Assembly: GCA_026936325.1 (NCBI GenBank)
Contig: JAPTHN010000146.1
Location: forward strand, 124,001 to 188,000
Source: Platynereis dumerilii
Lineage: Eukaryota; Annelida; Polychaeta; Phyllodocida; Nereididae
Direction: 5' to 3'
DNA: 64,000 nt
The notes beneath the pieces are model-generated. The model did no database searches and was not told where the DNA came from. It saw nothing but the letters and a program-made list of their open reading frames with translations. Made by a program: the position numbers and the translations under genes. Positions 33,980-44,900 of this stretch are shown in pieces; within the stretch, counting starts at the first letter, position 1, and the number at the start of each line of letters is the position of its first letter.

Positions 33980-35258
33980 CAGGGTGAGGAAGAAAATTTT
34001 TCAAAATTTGGCAGATTTCAAACTTCAGTAAAAATGAAAGGCTTTGCTAATTCATGACATATTCATATTTGCAGGCCTCAGAAACAAGACAAAAAAGATT
34101 GTTTTTGTGAAGTTTGACTTATCTACAATCAAAATTCAATATAGCCGTCTAAACTTGGTGGTGCTTTGAAAAAAACCACCTTCCTATTTTGCGGCAGTTA
34201 GCCATGAAGACAGTAAGGAGGACAACAATTGTGGTGGCAGGTGTTGTTGACCAACTATTCTAAGATGCCCTGCACGGAAAAGTCCAGGAGATTAAGTTCC
34301 GAGCTAGAAGGAGGGCCAGAAGTTGGCCACCCAGAAGTCTCCGAAATTTCTTTAAGTGGAAAACCTGAACTTTCTTAGCCATATGGCTTGGCGAAGCATC
34401 CTGAGTCTACCCATAGTTGCTGTTGGGGCAATTCACATCTAGCCACGGCAAGAAATGATATCGCTGGACCCAGCAGTATGCATCAGGACTGGTCCGTCCC
34501 CTTTTACTTGCAAGAAAAAGAAATAAAGCACAATTTTTCTATCTGAAGTCACAATTCCCAAAACACCTGATTGAGCTGGTTACTTTGCCCAGAATGTCCT
34601 ATCGACATCTTCTGTTGACTTTATATAGAATTGGCCATTTCTTCTGTTAACAACAGAATCCACAACAAAACGTACATTGTTTGAAAGGTTTTGACTCTGG
34701 AGCCATGCTTCCCAATATGGCCCATCATTTTTTTACCGTTCTGTTTTCTGGCCTTCATGGAATCAGCGGAAAGGTGTCTTTGGAGTCCTGACATATGATT
34801 TCAGGCCATAATAATTTTGAATAGCCACTCTGTCAGTCTTGAGGTCCACCAGAAGCTCTGCAACCGCTTCTCTCATGGAGGTTGCAGGTACCATGTCAGT
34901 TGTGTCGTCAGTGACTACAGGAATGCTCAATTCCTCTCTTTATTCACTCCACAAACTCCCAGACTTCCCTCTTAATCCTTTGCCATCATTGATTGCCTTC
35001 ATGATATTGTTGTCTGGTTGTAAGGTCACTCTGCTATGTCAGGGATAGTTTTTTAGTGCATTTGTTCACAAGGAAAATCTGACCACTTCTTTGTTTTGTC
35101 TCCTGAGGAGTCATTTTTAGCCAGAGCTCATTCTAACCTTCCAAAAATATAGTTGATATATTCAGGTTTGTGTTGTGTTGATTTCACAATTCTCCTGCAG
35201 CTGTAAGATGCTTTTTTAGCACAAGGAAGTTCATGGAAAGTGTTCCTTCCTCACCCTA
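33980..35258 (-). mobile_element. full-length decayed mariner transposon
   Basis: It is flanked by TA at 33978..33979 and 35259..35260. The ends CAGGGTGAGGAAG and TAGGGTGAGGAAG are inverted, and the 1279-bp length is normal for mariner. The - strand encodes transposase remains in order: GLKSYVRTPKTPF near 34790, NVRFVVDSVVNRRNGQF near 34650, a DGAPAH-like WVDSGC site near 34420, and ELNLLDFSVQGILE near 34290, corresponding to the family's SPDLNPLDFSVWxxLE. Several stops and frame changes break it, and the last catalytic aspartate of that motif reads glutamate. It interrupts the locally repeated module. Confidence 0.85.
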
Positions 35259-35847
35259 TATATGTGTGATCAATGTACAGATTTAAATGTGGCGCAATAA
35301 GAGAAATGATGTATAAGTATTTTCCCACCCTGAAACAATTTTTTGTCTTTGGTAACTTCCTCCACATTTGTGGAAAATCAATAAATGGTCATAAATCATT
35401 TTAATCAGTAGTCCCTAACTTGTTATACCAAATGTTGCGTGTTTGTGTGCCCATTTTTTAGTCATTTGCTCAGGAAAAATTCAGTATTTAAAGTAAATAT
35501 AGCAATTAATACATCAGCTGGAATATTACATTCAAACTAGTAGCAAAGAACAGTATAAAATATATTGGTTTACACAATGTCATATCAATCGTGGTGTGCA
35601 ATCAGAGAAGCAGAAAAATTATTCAGAAAGTTTACCATAAAATACAAACTCCTATTTGCTGCTCTAGTCTTTCCGTTAGAGCAATGGAGAGTCTCAGCTT
35701 TCACCACTCTCATTTTCCCTGACCCAGGTAATAACTGTTGTCTGGCAACGCAACCGCAGACACATTACCAAATGACTGAGCACAGTTACAAAGGCTTCAT
35801 GACATGTTATTTGATAGGACTACAACCACATATTAGGGAGTCTTGAC

Positions 35848-36872
35848 TAGGGTGATGCAAAAAAGTGAAGTTTTGAAATGTTAACGGGGCACCCCCTGAA
35901 GTTGTTCCAATATATGAAAAAAAAATTCAGTAAAAATTTGAGCTCAATCAGACAAAAATTAGAGGGTGCTACCGCATCATCAAAATTAACATTAGTATTC
36001 AATACAAAAATATCCAATTATTTGGCATGTAGCGAGTTCAACTATACCTGGTGCACCAAACCAATGCGGCATGGTCATAATTTTTGGGTCTGGTGGTCAG
36101 AACAGCGGATCAATGCAAATTTGGATTATTTTTTACTTCTCCATGCTGCTACCACCAGACTAACGAAGATAAAATAGTCAAAATACACCAAATTCGCGGT
36201 ATTTAATAACATTACGACTTTCAATGTCACTGAAATGAATGTTACTTCATTAGATGGACCATGAAAAGAGCTTTAATTTGAATACCAACATTGCTATATT
36301 CTGACCATCTGACCTCGTTGAACAAGCTTATTTGTCATTAACAATTATTTGAGAAAATTCCCAATATTCAAAGCACTGCCGTAATACTGTAGAATATAGC
36401 AGCATAGTAATGTTGGTATTTAAATGAAAGCTGTTTTCCTGCTTAATAAGATGGTGTAACTTATATTTGTGTACCTTTATTCCTGGTTATGTTATTCAAT
36501 ACCGCGTCTAACCTTAATACTGTAAAAATCGGGCAAAATTTGTTGCTTTGGGAGTGCCCTGCAGCCTGAAATGACCGGATATTGGCAAAATATGAATGGA
36601 TTTGTGATGAGAATAGTGGAAAGCTTAAACATGAAAAAAATTACCGACACTCTAGTGCTTGGACAACTTCCTTTACCCATCACCCATAAAACTGGGATTT
36701 CGCCCATTGCAATACAATGTTATATTTCAAATTGCGGTAGCACCCTCTAAAATTTGTCCGATTTGGCTAAAATTTTTACAGAATTTTTTTTTCATATATT
36801 GGAACATATTTGGGGGGTGCCCCATTGAAATTTCAAAAGTTTATTTTTTTGTGCGCAATCTGCATCACCCTA
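35848..36872. mobile_element. 1.0-kb hAT-like non-autonomous element with a perfect 8-bp duplication
   Basis: It is flanked by GTCTTGAC at 35840..35847 and 36873..36880. Both ends read TAGGGTGATGCA inward, and the inverted arms continue with GGGGCACCCCC and GTTCCAATATATGAAAAAAA for about 130 bp. The empty target is visible in sister copies of the local module (GAGTCTTGACGTATC near 32190, GAATCTTGACATGTC near 39290), which confirms the boundaries. It has no transposase frame. The 8-bp duplication and YAGGG start suit hAT. Confidence 0.9.
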
Positions 36873-37099
36873 GTCTTGACATGTCCAGTCTAATGTCACA
36901 CAAATGACTGTCAGATGTCAATAGAGAAGACAAGGCTTTCATACTTCTTCTCATCTTCTGACAGCAATGTGGTTCGTCACTTTACCTGAATTGGTAATGA
37001 AATTTGCCAAAATACTAGTAAAATGGGAAAGTTGGAAGTTACCAGGGTATTCATAGATATGAGGGAAGTATTCCTAGATGCTGTTCAACTTTATTTTTA

Positions 37100-37590
37100 C
37101 ATCCCCCATGGCCCAATGGTTAGAGCAGTTGCTTTTGAATCCACTGGTCTAACAAGGATGTGGGTTCGAATCACACTCCTGGAACTCAACAGTACAGAAG
37201 GACATATGGCAGAACATATAGAATTGAAAATAACAAAGGAGTAAAGCGAGTACTTATTTCATTCAAGTTAACACAACAACTTAAAATTGAATACAGAATG
37301 TTATGATCCATTGCTGACAAGAAAAAAAGAAAAGAAAAAAAAAACAAAAAAAAACAGGATAACTATATTTATAGCCCAATAGTGCAAACACCAAAAATAA
37401 ATAAATGAATAATGGAAAACAAAAACAGGAAAAACAGGACAACCAATCAAAGTGATATCGAGAGAAAATGGCCTGAGCCCATGAGGCCTGAAGTGGAGGT
37501 GGGTTGTATCCAGCATTCTATGTTTGGCAACTGAAAGACCATGGACATCTCTGAATGAAAAGAGTACGCACCAACATAGTAGAACTTAGA
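37100..37590 (+). repeat. tRNA-headed SINE (family 1), interrupted copy
   Basis: The A-box-like TGGCCCAATGGTTAGAG is at 37109..37125 and the B-box-like GGGTTCGAATCA at about 37162. The body words GGGTTGTATCCAG and GGCAACTGAAAGACC are at 37500..37550. Compared with the copy at 56698..57098, about 250 bp of A-rich sequence (about 37205..37455) separates the head from the body. A pol III-transcribed tRNA origin is inferred from the boxes. Confidence 0.75.
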
Positions 37591-38831
37591 ATGACATAGT
37601 ACAAGTATAATCTGGGGTAAGCCACCACAGCGTGAGGAAAAGAAGACGAGAATTTAAGAAGAATAGGATATAATATTGCACATGAAGATTTTTCAAAATG
37701 AATTTATATCTAGCATTTGATGAATTCTTACTGTCTGGTATAGTTGTGTCATTATAGTGTCAGCAGTTTCAATTTTGTGTGTGCAAAACTGTGCATGTTA
37801 AATGTGTATTCAAATGGCTATTGAAACTAAACAAAACATGTGAAAGAAAATAAACAGCATGCTATCACATCTTGACATTCTGATTCAGAGAAGAAGAGCT
37901 CAGAATGCTAATAAAAAATAATAGCTCCGATTAAATCAAGAAGCTTGTGGACAAATTAAGAATAACTAAGAACATTTAAATCCAGACGCTTGCTGATACA
38001 AGAACTAATTTTAATTTGTTGAAGAAATCTGCATGATATTTCATTCAATGCTTTCAGCCATTCGATTTTTCGACCTGCTTTGAAGATAAAATCTGAATTT
38101 CATTTCCTTTCAAAATAAGAAAAGAAGCCAAATAATTTCACAGCTACCGCTCTTGTAAATTGAAGAAAAGCAAAGCGTACATCTTCATAAAGCTCGAATA
38201 TTTATAGACGTTCATGCCCCCAATGTATTCAGTTATGTTGTTCATTTGACACATGTACTCCACAAAAGTTCAAAAAAATAAAGCCATTAAAAGCCTGTGA
38301 ATAAATGATGAGACATCTCTTCCTCTCTGAACTCAGCTGAAATGCTGCAATTAATTGCCTATTAAAGACTATTAAATTCATCTTATCCAGATATTCGTTT
38401 TTCAATTTATCAATATTTCCACTGTCAGGGAGAGTTAGTAAATTTGACATGAAACAAGTATGGAATGGAGCTTATAAAAGTTACTAATTTTAGACTTAAC
38501 GCATTGTGCAGTGCTATCTAAAAAGCAAGTACTATGTGTCTCCAGGACATAGCCAAAATGATCAAATATATTTCGGGATAACGAATTAACACATTCTCTT
38601 AGTTAATGCATTTAAGATGTCTCAGACGGCTTTTTACCATTTTCAATATTGTTTTAAATGCTTATTCAATCTTCTGATTAAAGCTGATGAATTAATCAAC
38701 ATTTGTTTGAAAACTTCTCTGGTAAAGAGATATTATTGTGCCTATGTATATGAATAAATTGAGATGTATGAAGATAATAGATTGATACTGTGGTCAGTTT
38801 ATGGTGTTCAATCATTGATATACATATATTT

Positions 38832-39105
38832 TTACCATTCGACACCTCTGTCAGCCAATCATGAGCCAGTATTTCACTGCAATAAAACCCATATTCCTTG
38901 TTGTCCATTTACCCTCCCATGGGAGAATAATAAGTGAAGCTGTGAAAAAAACACAGTAACAAATGACAAGTTTCTGTTTTGTCTTATGGTATAAGCCGGT
39001 TATTCACTGCAGGGTCGGCAATATGTGTTTATCACAGCTCGGGCTAATGCCCTCGCTGGATAAATCACATATTGCCTCTACCCAGGTGAATAACCTATAC
39101 GTATA
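38832..39105. repeat. palindromic dispersed repeat, copy 2
   Basis: It starts TTCGACACCTCTGTCAGCCA like copy 1. GGTTATTCAC pairs with GTGAATAACC, and GCAATATGTG pairs with CACATATTGC. It carries about 50 extra bases before the palindrome compared with copy 1. Confidence 0.65.
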
Positions 39106-40369
39106 TCATTTTTCAGAAATAATTTACCATACAATTGATTTCAGCACATTAACATGCCATGTCACTTCACTCTCATTTTCCCTTCAAGCAGTGACCCATA
39201 GAACCCCAGACACATTATCAGATGGCTGAGCACTGTTACAAAGGCTTTGTGACACATTATGTGATTGGGCGACAACCACATATAGGGGAATCTTGACATG
39301 TCAGGTGCAATGTCACACAGAAAATGTCATATGAAACAAACAGCTTTTATGCTCAGGTTGACAGTGATATTGTGATTTTCAAAGGAATTCCTGAATAACT
39401 GATGAAATTTGATGCAAGGTGAAAGTTTATCTGTCTCGGAGATGAATATAAATGCGAAAACCCTATTCAGAACTGTTGGTGGTGTGTGGTGTGTCTTTAA
39501 AATTATTCAGCATTTCTCTGATTTAAAATAGGCAATACAATATTTGCATGATGTACCATGTATATATTTTTCATCATTTGGCATATTCACGAATTTGTGG
39601 AGGTGTAAATACGAGCACATACGAGACATGAAAAAACGAGCATAGGTGTTCGTTTGCATGCAATAATTAACACTCATGTTTATGCTTTATTATTCATTCG
39701 TGTAACTGCCAATACTACCTTTGGTTGAGGTGTTACAGCTTTCAGTTTTCGGCTGAAATTAGGTTTAGAGTTTGTTTTAGCCAAGTTCAGGGATGTACTG
39801 TTCGTTATTACACCTGTACAAATTCGTGAAAGTCACTATATACTTAAACAAATGCCAAATGTAATCTTACCAAGTCAAAAATTTCAGAGTGAGTATACAT
39901 GAGACTTTTTCAATTTAAGCTAAATTGTTGCATAAAAAATAAGACAGGCCTATGTTTTATCATCTTCAGACAAGTAAAGTGCACAACTTGCTAATCAATC
40001 AGGCAAATTAAATTCAGATGCTCTCAGACAGAATTTTCAAAATTTGCAAGATAATTCACAATACATTTCAGACATTATATTTTTCAACCTGCTTTTAAGA
40101 CAGTTTGAAATCTCACTGACAAATTGTGAATTTCATTTCATTTTGTAAAAGGTAAAGAGGCCAATCAATTTCACAAGCATTGTTTATGCAGTAATGGAGA
40201 GCAGCGAGGCACCATCTTGATAAAAATCAAATGCGGATAATTAATAATTATTCTCCTACGTATGATGCCTCCAGTTCCTGTTGTCATGAATTCGGCATTT
40301 AAATGAAGATTTAGAGAAATTACCTAATATGAACTCACTCCCGTTTAAATAAACATATATACATACATA

Positions 40370-40498
40370 CACTCTAAAAAATGTCGGGACAAAATTCCAG
40401 ACAAAAAAATCCATTTTGGTTTTTTGCATTGAAATTTGGTTTTTCAAAAAACCATTTTGAATCTAAAAAACCAATTTTGTCTGGAATTTTTTAGAGTG
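40370..40498. mobile_element. 129-bp TA-flanked MITE
   Basis: It is flanked by TA at 40368..40369 and 40499..40500. The ends CACTCTAAAAAAT are inverted, and TTCCAGACAAA occurs inverted just inside, giving an almost complete hairpin. It inserted in a CATA-type simple repeat, so the exact TA pair is slightly ambiguous. Confidence 0.75.
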
Positions 40499-40604
40499 TA
40501 CATACATACGATGTAAGTGAGATGGCTAAATTATTCCTGACTGCAACAATCTTCAAAACATTTTTTGTCAATGCTACACAGGTTTTCTTTGCTATATTTC
40601 TTTA

Positions 40605-40800
40605 GCGGGCCTACCATTCACTAGGTCCTGGTTTCAAATGTAGCTCTTGCCTATATTTGATGGCTGTCTCAATAATTATTCAAGTCATAGCTATTTTTCT
40701 GTTGTTTCAATCGTTATTCACCTCATCGTTATGTCCTCCTCCTGTCCTAATTAGCCTACTCAGTGCATTAATAAGGCCTACAAGCCTTAAAGCCCTGATC
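40605..40800 (+). repeat. tRNA-headed SINE (family 2), + strand copy
   Basis: It reads CACTAGGTCCTGGTTTCAAA, GTAGCTCTTGCC, then TCACCTCATCGTTATGTCCTC and AAGCCTTAAAGCCC. The order matches the - strand copy at 62583..62779. The A-box side is decayed. Confidence 0.55.
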
Positions 40801-40999
40801 AAACATCGATCCTTAATCTAGGGCTAAAATCCTGCAAGAACTCAAAAAGACTTTAAAGACAGAAGAAATTAATGTCAAATAGTATAACATTCTGAGAGAG
40901 ATTGCAAAGAACAATTGTACTTGTTTCAAATTACACATAAAGTATAGTTCAACTCAGAAAAGATGGAAAAGTGATCAAAAAAGAATTGGTTGTATGTTC

Positions 41000-41200
41000 G
41001 GATGAGACATTAAATTGGCCACCCCTTGTATCAGTGTCTATGCTAGGCAAGTAGAAGATCCCTCAAATGGGGTAAGTGTGTAACATGTTGAGGACTCCTG
41101 CTCTCTCTAGAGCTTATCTCATCAGTCAACCTTTGTGAGCCCCAGAACTGGACTTAGAGGGCGGCGCTTACCATATCTATCCATCTATCTATCTTTCAAA
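41000..41200 (+). repeat. SINE or LINE tail (family 3) ending in a GATA-type microsatellite
   Basis: The words CGGATGAGACATTAAA, TATCAGTGTCTATGCTAGGC and GGGCGGCGCTTACC are followed by (TATC)n. The GGATGAGAC-TTAAA core is a widespread tail motif in invertebrate SINEs. Its middle part is shared with 44690..44900. Confidence 0.45.
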
Positions 41201-42145
41201 GAGAAACTTTGGCATAATGACAAAGTATTCTTGACAGCATATCATCCTGTCAAAAGCTTTCATCTCAATTGAAATGCTGAACCCTGACATGTTGGATTCT
41301 GTAAGACACGGCTAAAATTATAAGATACATTTCAGGATAACCACTCTGATAAATATTCATGAATTTTCACTTTAAGCATTTAAGACAGTAGCTGATGCTG
41401 CTTCTCACCATCAGCATTATAGTTTTAAATTTTTATCAATTTACTGATTAAAGCTAATGTTTTAATAAAAATTAAGGTTTAGACATGCAGCCACGTGCAG
41501 ATGCATAGATTAATCTGCCAGACAAATCAGATCCAGGATATTTACCTTCTTTGTAAATATTTCTTATCTTCTTTGTCATGTTCTATCATATTCTATCAGT
41601 TATTGAGGTAAATCCTTGCTGAAGAATTAGTTTAATTTTGCTAGTAAATTGTTTACATTATTATATATGGACTGTAATAACAGTATGAATGATCCAAACT
41701 GAAATCATAATTAAGTTTATAAGAAATGTGATGTTAGCTTCATTCGTTACACAGTCTCATCTGATTGGATCGTTCCAGTAGTAGTTTATGAAACTTTCAC
41801 ATGAAGCAAAAATGCGGTGATATTTAATATTTTGCATCATCCTATCCAGTGTGTCTGACATTATGAGAGTGACCCCGACAATAATTCAAGTCGGCGGAAG
41901 TGACCACATATGCCTGACCATCAGACACAATTGGTGACAAAAAGGAATTCCAGACACATTATTTGATTGAACGACAAGGGAATACTTGGGGGTCCAGACA
42001 TGCCAGGTGTAACCTCACACAGACGACAGTCAGATGTCATATTAAACACAGAGCTTCTGTGCTTCAGTTGATAGCAATGCTGTGAGGTCATCTTAAATTC
42101 CTGGTTTCTCCTAAGTAATTGAATTAGCAGAAGGATGTTGGCAGT

Positions 42146-43200
42146 AAAGAGGCATTTCATTCTGAAATAATATCAGAATTTCCCTGAAATTATATTGATT
42201 CAGAGGCTCAAATAGTGGTTAACAACTTTATTTCACATCTGCCAAAATAGAGTAAAATTCGACTTATCCATTTCAAATAAAGAGTCTTTAAGAGTAACAC
42301 TCCTGATTCACATAAAGACTTTTGGAACTTACAGTTACAGTGTTACTCTAATATAATGTTTCAAACTGATGCAAAATTGGCTCTTGGCTCTTATTCAGTT
42401 TTTAGGGTTGATTTTAGCTTAATCTGAAAAATACTTTTGTCAAGATATTTTCCATGAAAAAAAGGCATCTAATCGTAGAAGTCACTATTCATAGCAAGTA
42501 ATGACACTGAAGCATTGCATAGCATTATACCATTTTTGCTTTTGTATTCAGCACACTATTTCTGGCAGATCCCTTTCTGTCCACATACTCCTTCGGCCCA
42601 AAAAAGATCTATTAGAATCCAGAGATTCTCTGTGACTTTCTGCAGAAGTCAAAATGCTCTTACAATAGTAAGAGTAGTTGCCACAAAAGCTACCGTTCGA
42701 AAAATAGATTTGCTCTTGAACGATGCGTTTTTTGTTTTTTTGGAACCAAGTTTTGATTGTTTGCACTTCAGCAAGTAGATTCTCTGGGTGCTTGTTTGTT
42801 ATTTGTGCAGAATACCTTTTAAAAAGAGGTTCAAAATATGATGTTTGGGAGGTGTGTATTCAACATCAGTATGTGCAGTTGCATTATGTTCCAAATGGTA
42901 TGTACAGCCAAGTGAGCCAACGCTCTATTCCGAGTGATAGAACAAAGTTTTGATGTCTTATAGACTGAGTATAACGGAAGTTGCAAGTGTAAAATTCCTG
43001 TCAGTGTAATATAAGTAATGTCACTTTTCAATTTCACATTGATGGAAGATGAGAGCACTATATCAAGTGTTCATGCACTGGGCATGCCAATTAATAGAAA
43101 TAATAATGATAAAAGTATAGATTTATATAGTGTTAGTTTCGATTGAATTGCTCACCAGCGTTGTGAGAAAAGACCAATATCGTAGCTGATTTTGAAGAGA
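42146..43200. other. stretch with one unusual - strand open frame
   Basis: Apart from the homeodomain-helix-like frame at 42548..42868, no gene or repeat is evident. There is AT-rich single-copy-looking sequence on both sides. Confidence 0.3.
42548..42868 (-). other. open frame with a homeodomain-recognition-helix-like motif
   Basis: An uninterrupted - strand frame of about 105 codons. Its middle reads NLLAEVQTIKTWFQKNKKR, resembling the third helix of a homeodomain (V-K-x-W-F-Q-N-R-R). Two usual DNA-contacting positions differ (N51 to K, R53 to K), and the upstream helices do not align at the normal spacing: the nearby leucine is one residue off. No flanking splice sites or start were identified. 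It could be a decayed retro-copy of a divergent homeobox gene, part of an unknown element, or chance. Confidence 0.2.
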
Positions 43201-43204
43201 TGGG

Positions 43205-43405
43205 TATTTAGATTTATTTTGAAGCTTTGTGGAGACTGAATTTCTGACAAAGTCTGGCAGATTATTCCAGAGAATAAGGAATTGAGGAGGATACTGCAAT
43301 GAGGTAAAGGATAGTTAAGACTACTGTCCAACGTACAGCTTGAGGTGACTTTGCAAGAGCTTGATTCGAACTCAAGACCTAGTGATTGGTAGCCCAGCAC
43401 AGGGA
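43205..43405 (-). repeat. tRNA-headed SINE (family 2), decayed copy
   Basis: On the - strand: ATCACTAGGTCTTGAGTTCG with a B-box-like GAGTTCGAATC, then AAGCTCTTGCAAAGTCACCT and CATTGCAGTATCCTCCTC. It matches the copies near 21, 40.7 and 62.6 kb. Confidence 0.55.
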
Positions 43406-44261
43406 AGATATGAAGAAGGAAAAAGGCATTGAAAGTAGGAGATGAGGAAGCAAACCAAAGTAAAGAAATGTGGAAGGAAGATGGATGGAAAAAATGAGTT
43501 ACTTTTTGAGTAATGTGTTAGTAACTGAACTAACTGTCATCTGTTTAATTCAACAATTTCTACCTTGTTTCCGACCTTGTCAATGTTAACCTTGTTATAG
43601 GACTCAATTTTATTGAGAACTCAAGAAAGGCAACGAAGACAGCAAAGATTTACTGTCAAATAGGATTTCATTTTGTAGAATGATTGCAGCCAAATGTGGA
43701 AATGCTCTTCATTCCCAGTGCAGAATTTCACTTGTCCAATGTTAATGAAGATGCAGAAATCTTGAGGAAACAAATGTTTGTCTTTCAGAATCCAGAATGA
43801 TGAAACACAATGGTGTTGAGGCAATCATTTGTTCAAAAAGATGTTGTGAGAATGCAGTGCCGAGGTGAAAAGGGTAATGAATTGGTAACAACTCGTTTAA
43901 TTGGGAATTTATGAATTGATAATTTATTAGCCATACATTGAATTGAAGAAAGGTATCCTTTCTCATCTCATCAATTCATTCTTTGAAACTACCCTGGATG
44001 AATTTAACAATTTTCATCATAAATATAGTAATCTGTTATTTCTGAGCCATTATTGATGATATAACATCAAGATAACATAAAAAATTATTATTCGCAGACC
44101 TAAAGTATATTACTTGAGCATGGTAGTCTGTAATCTTGTTCAAATGCAAAATAATGGCTAGGCCTGAAAGCAATTTTTTACAAAAAAATTGACTGTCTAG
44201 TCTACTGGAAATAACATCCTATCCAAAGGTGAAACATGCATTTCAATGTTGTTTGGCACTT

Positions 44262-44480
44262 ATACACAACTTTGCACATTTGCCAGTCAATTACAAACCA
44301 GTATAATATTTCAATGAAATAAATCCTATATTTTCTTTTGTCCATTTATTCTTCAATGTTTTCATATACTTGAGAGTTTGTGTCTATAAGCCAGTTATTT
44401 CTCATGGGATCAGGGATATATGTTTATCACAATCTTGGGCTGCACTTGATAAATAATATTTTTCATCGAGCAACTTATTT
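44262..44480. repeat. palindromic dispersed repeat, copy 3 (decayed)
   Basis: It aligns with copies 1 and 2 through CACATTTGCCAGTCAATTAC, TTTTGTCCATTTATTCTTC, TATAAGCCAGTTATTTCTCA and GGGATATATGTTTATCACA. The right half of the palindrome is degraded. Confidence 0.5.
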
Positions 44481-44689
44481 CTCTCTAGTTGTAGGCTGTG
44501 TGAAGTAAATTCAAACTAGAGAGTCGTCGAAGAGTCACCTGGGAGGCCTTGGTTTGACGGTTAAAACACTTGAAGGAAAACAAATGCATTTTCAGGGCCC
44601 ATCATTTTATTGTGAGGATACAACAACTGTGTGCAGATCGCCCCTTCAGGAAATCTTAATTTGATATGTAGAACTTCAAGTAAACTGAT

Positions 44690-44900
44690 GAGAGAAGGGT
44701 GGCTGAGTGACTATGATTACAGTAGATGAAATTTTGTCTTGTGTCGGTTCAAACCCTGTACGGGTTCAAACCCTGCTTAACTAATCCAAATGTCTTCGGA
44801 GGAGCTGTACAGCAAAACTTCAGCAGGGTGACATTTGGATAATAATAATAATTAGTATCTCCTGTCTCAGTATCTGTGCTGGCTAGGAAAATAATAAAGG
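44690..44900 (+). repeat. possible tRNA-headed SINE (family 3)
   Basis: A GGGTGGCTGAGTGAC A-box-like word is followed by two B-box-like words, CGGTTCAAACCCTG and GGGTTCAAACCCTG, then AATCCAAATGTCTTCGGAGG, (AAT)n, and CTGTCTCAGTATCTGTGCTG, which is shared with 41000..41200. The doubled B box may be a local duplication. Confidence 0.45.

Larger units (their letters stand above)
32060..42145. repeat. locally repeated module, about five degenerate copies
   Basis: The core module is about 250-330 bp. It contains GAGTCTTGAC or similar, AATGTCACACAGA, GACTGTCAGATGTCAT, and TCCTGAATAA followed by TGAAATT. Copies start near 32060, 33475, 35695, 39180 and 41820. A second shared segment (TTTTTCAACCTGCTTT, then ACAAATTGTGAATTTCATTTC) follows at 32610..32815, 38035..38200 and 40060..40235. 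A third (TTCGGGATAAC to CTGATTAAAGCT) occurs at 38560..38690 and 41330..41455. The shared order suggests old tandem duplications later split by insertions. No coding frame is conserved among copies. Confidence 0.7.

Noticed and set aside
34839-35048. + strand frame of 69 codons
   Set aside because: It is the shadow of the decayed mariner transposase on the other strand.
37109-37172. tRNA gene
   Set aside because: A- and B-box words are present, but the sequence does not fold as a full tRNA and continues into a SINE body seen again at 56.7-57.1 kb. The same applies to the heads near 21.1, 40.6, 43.4 and 62.7 kb.
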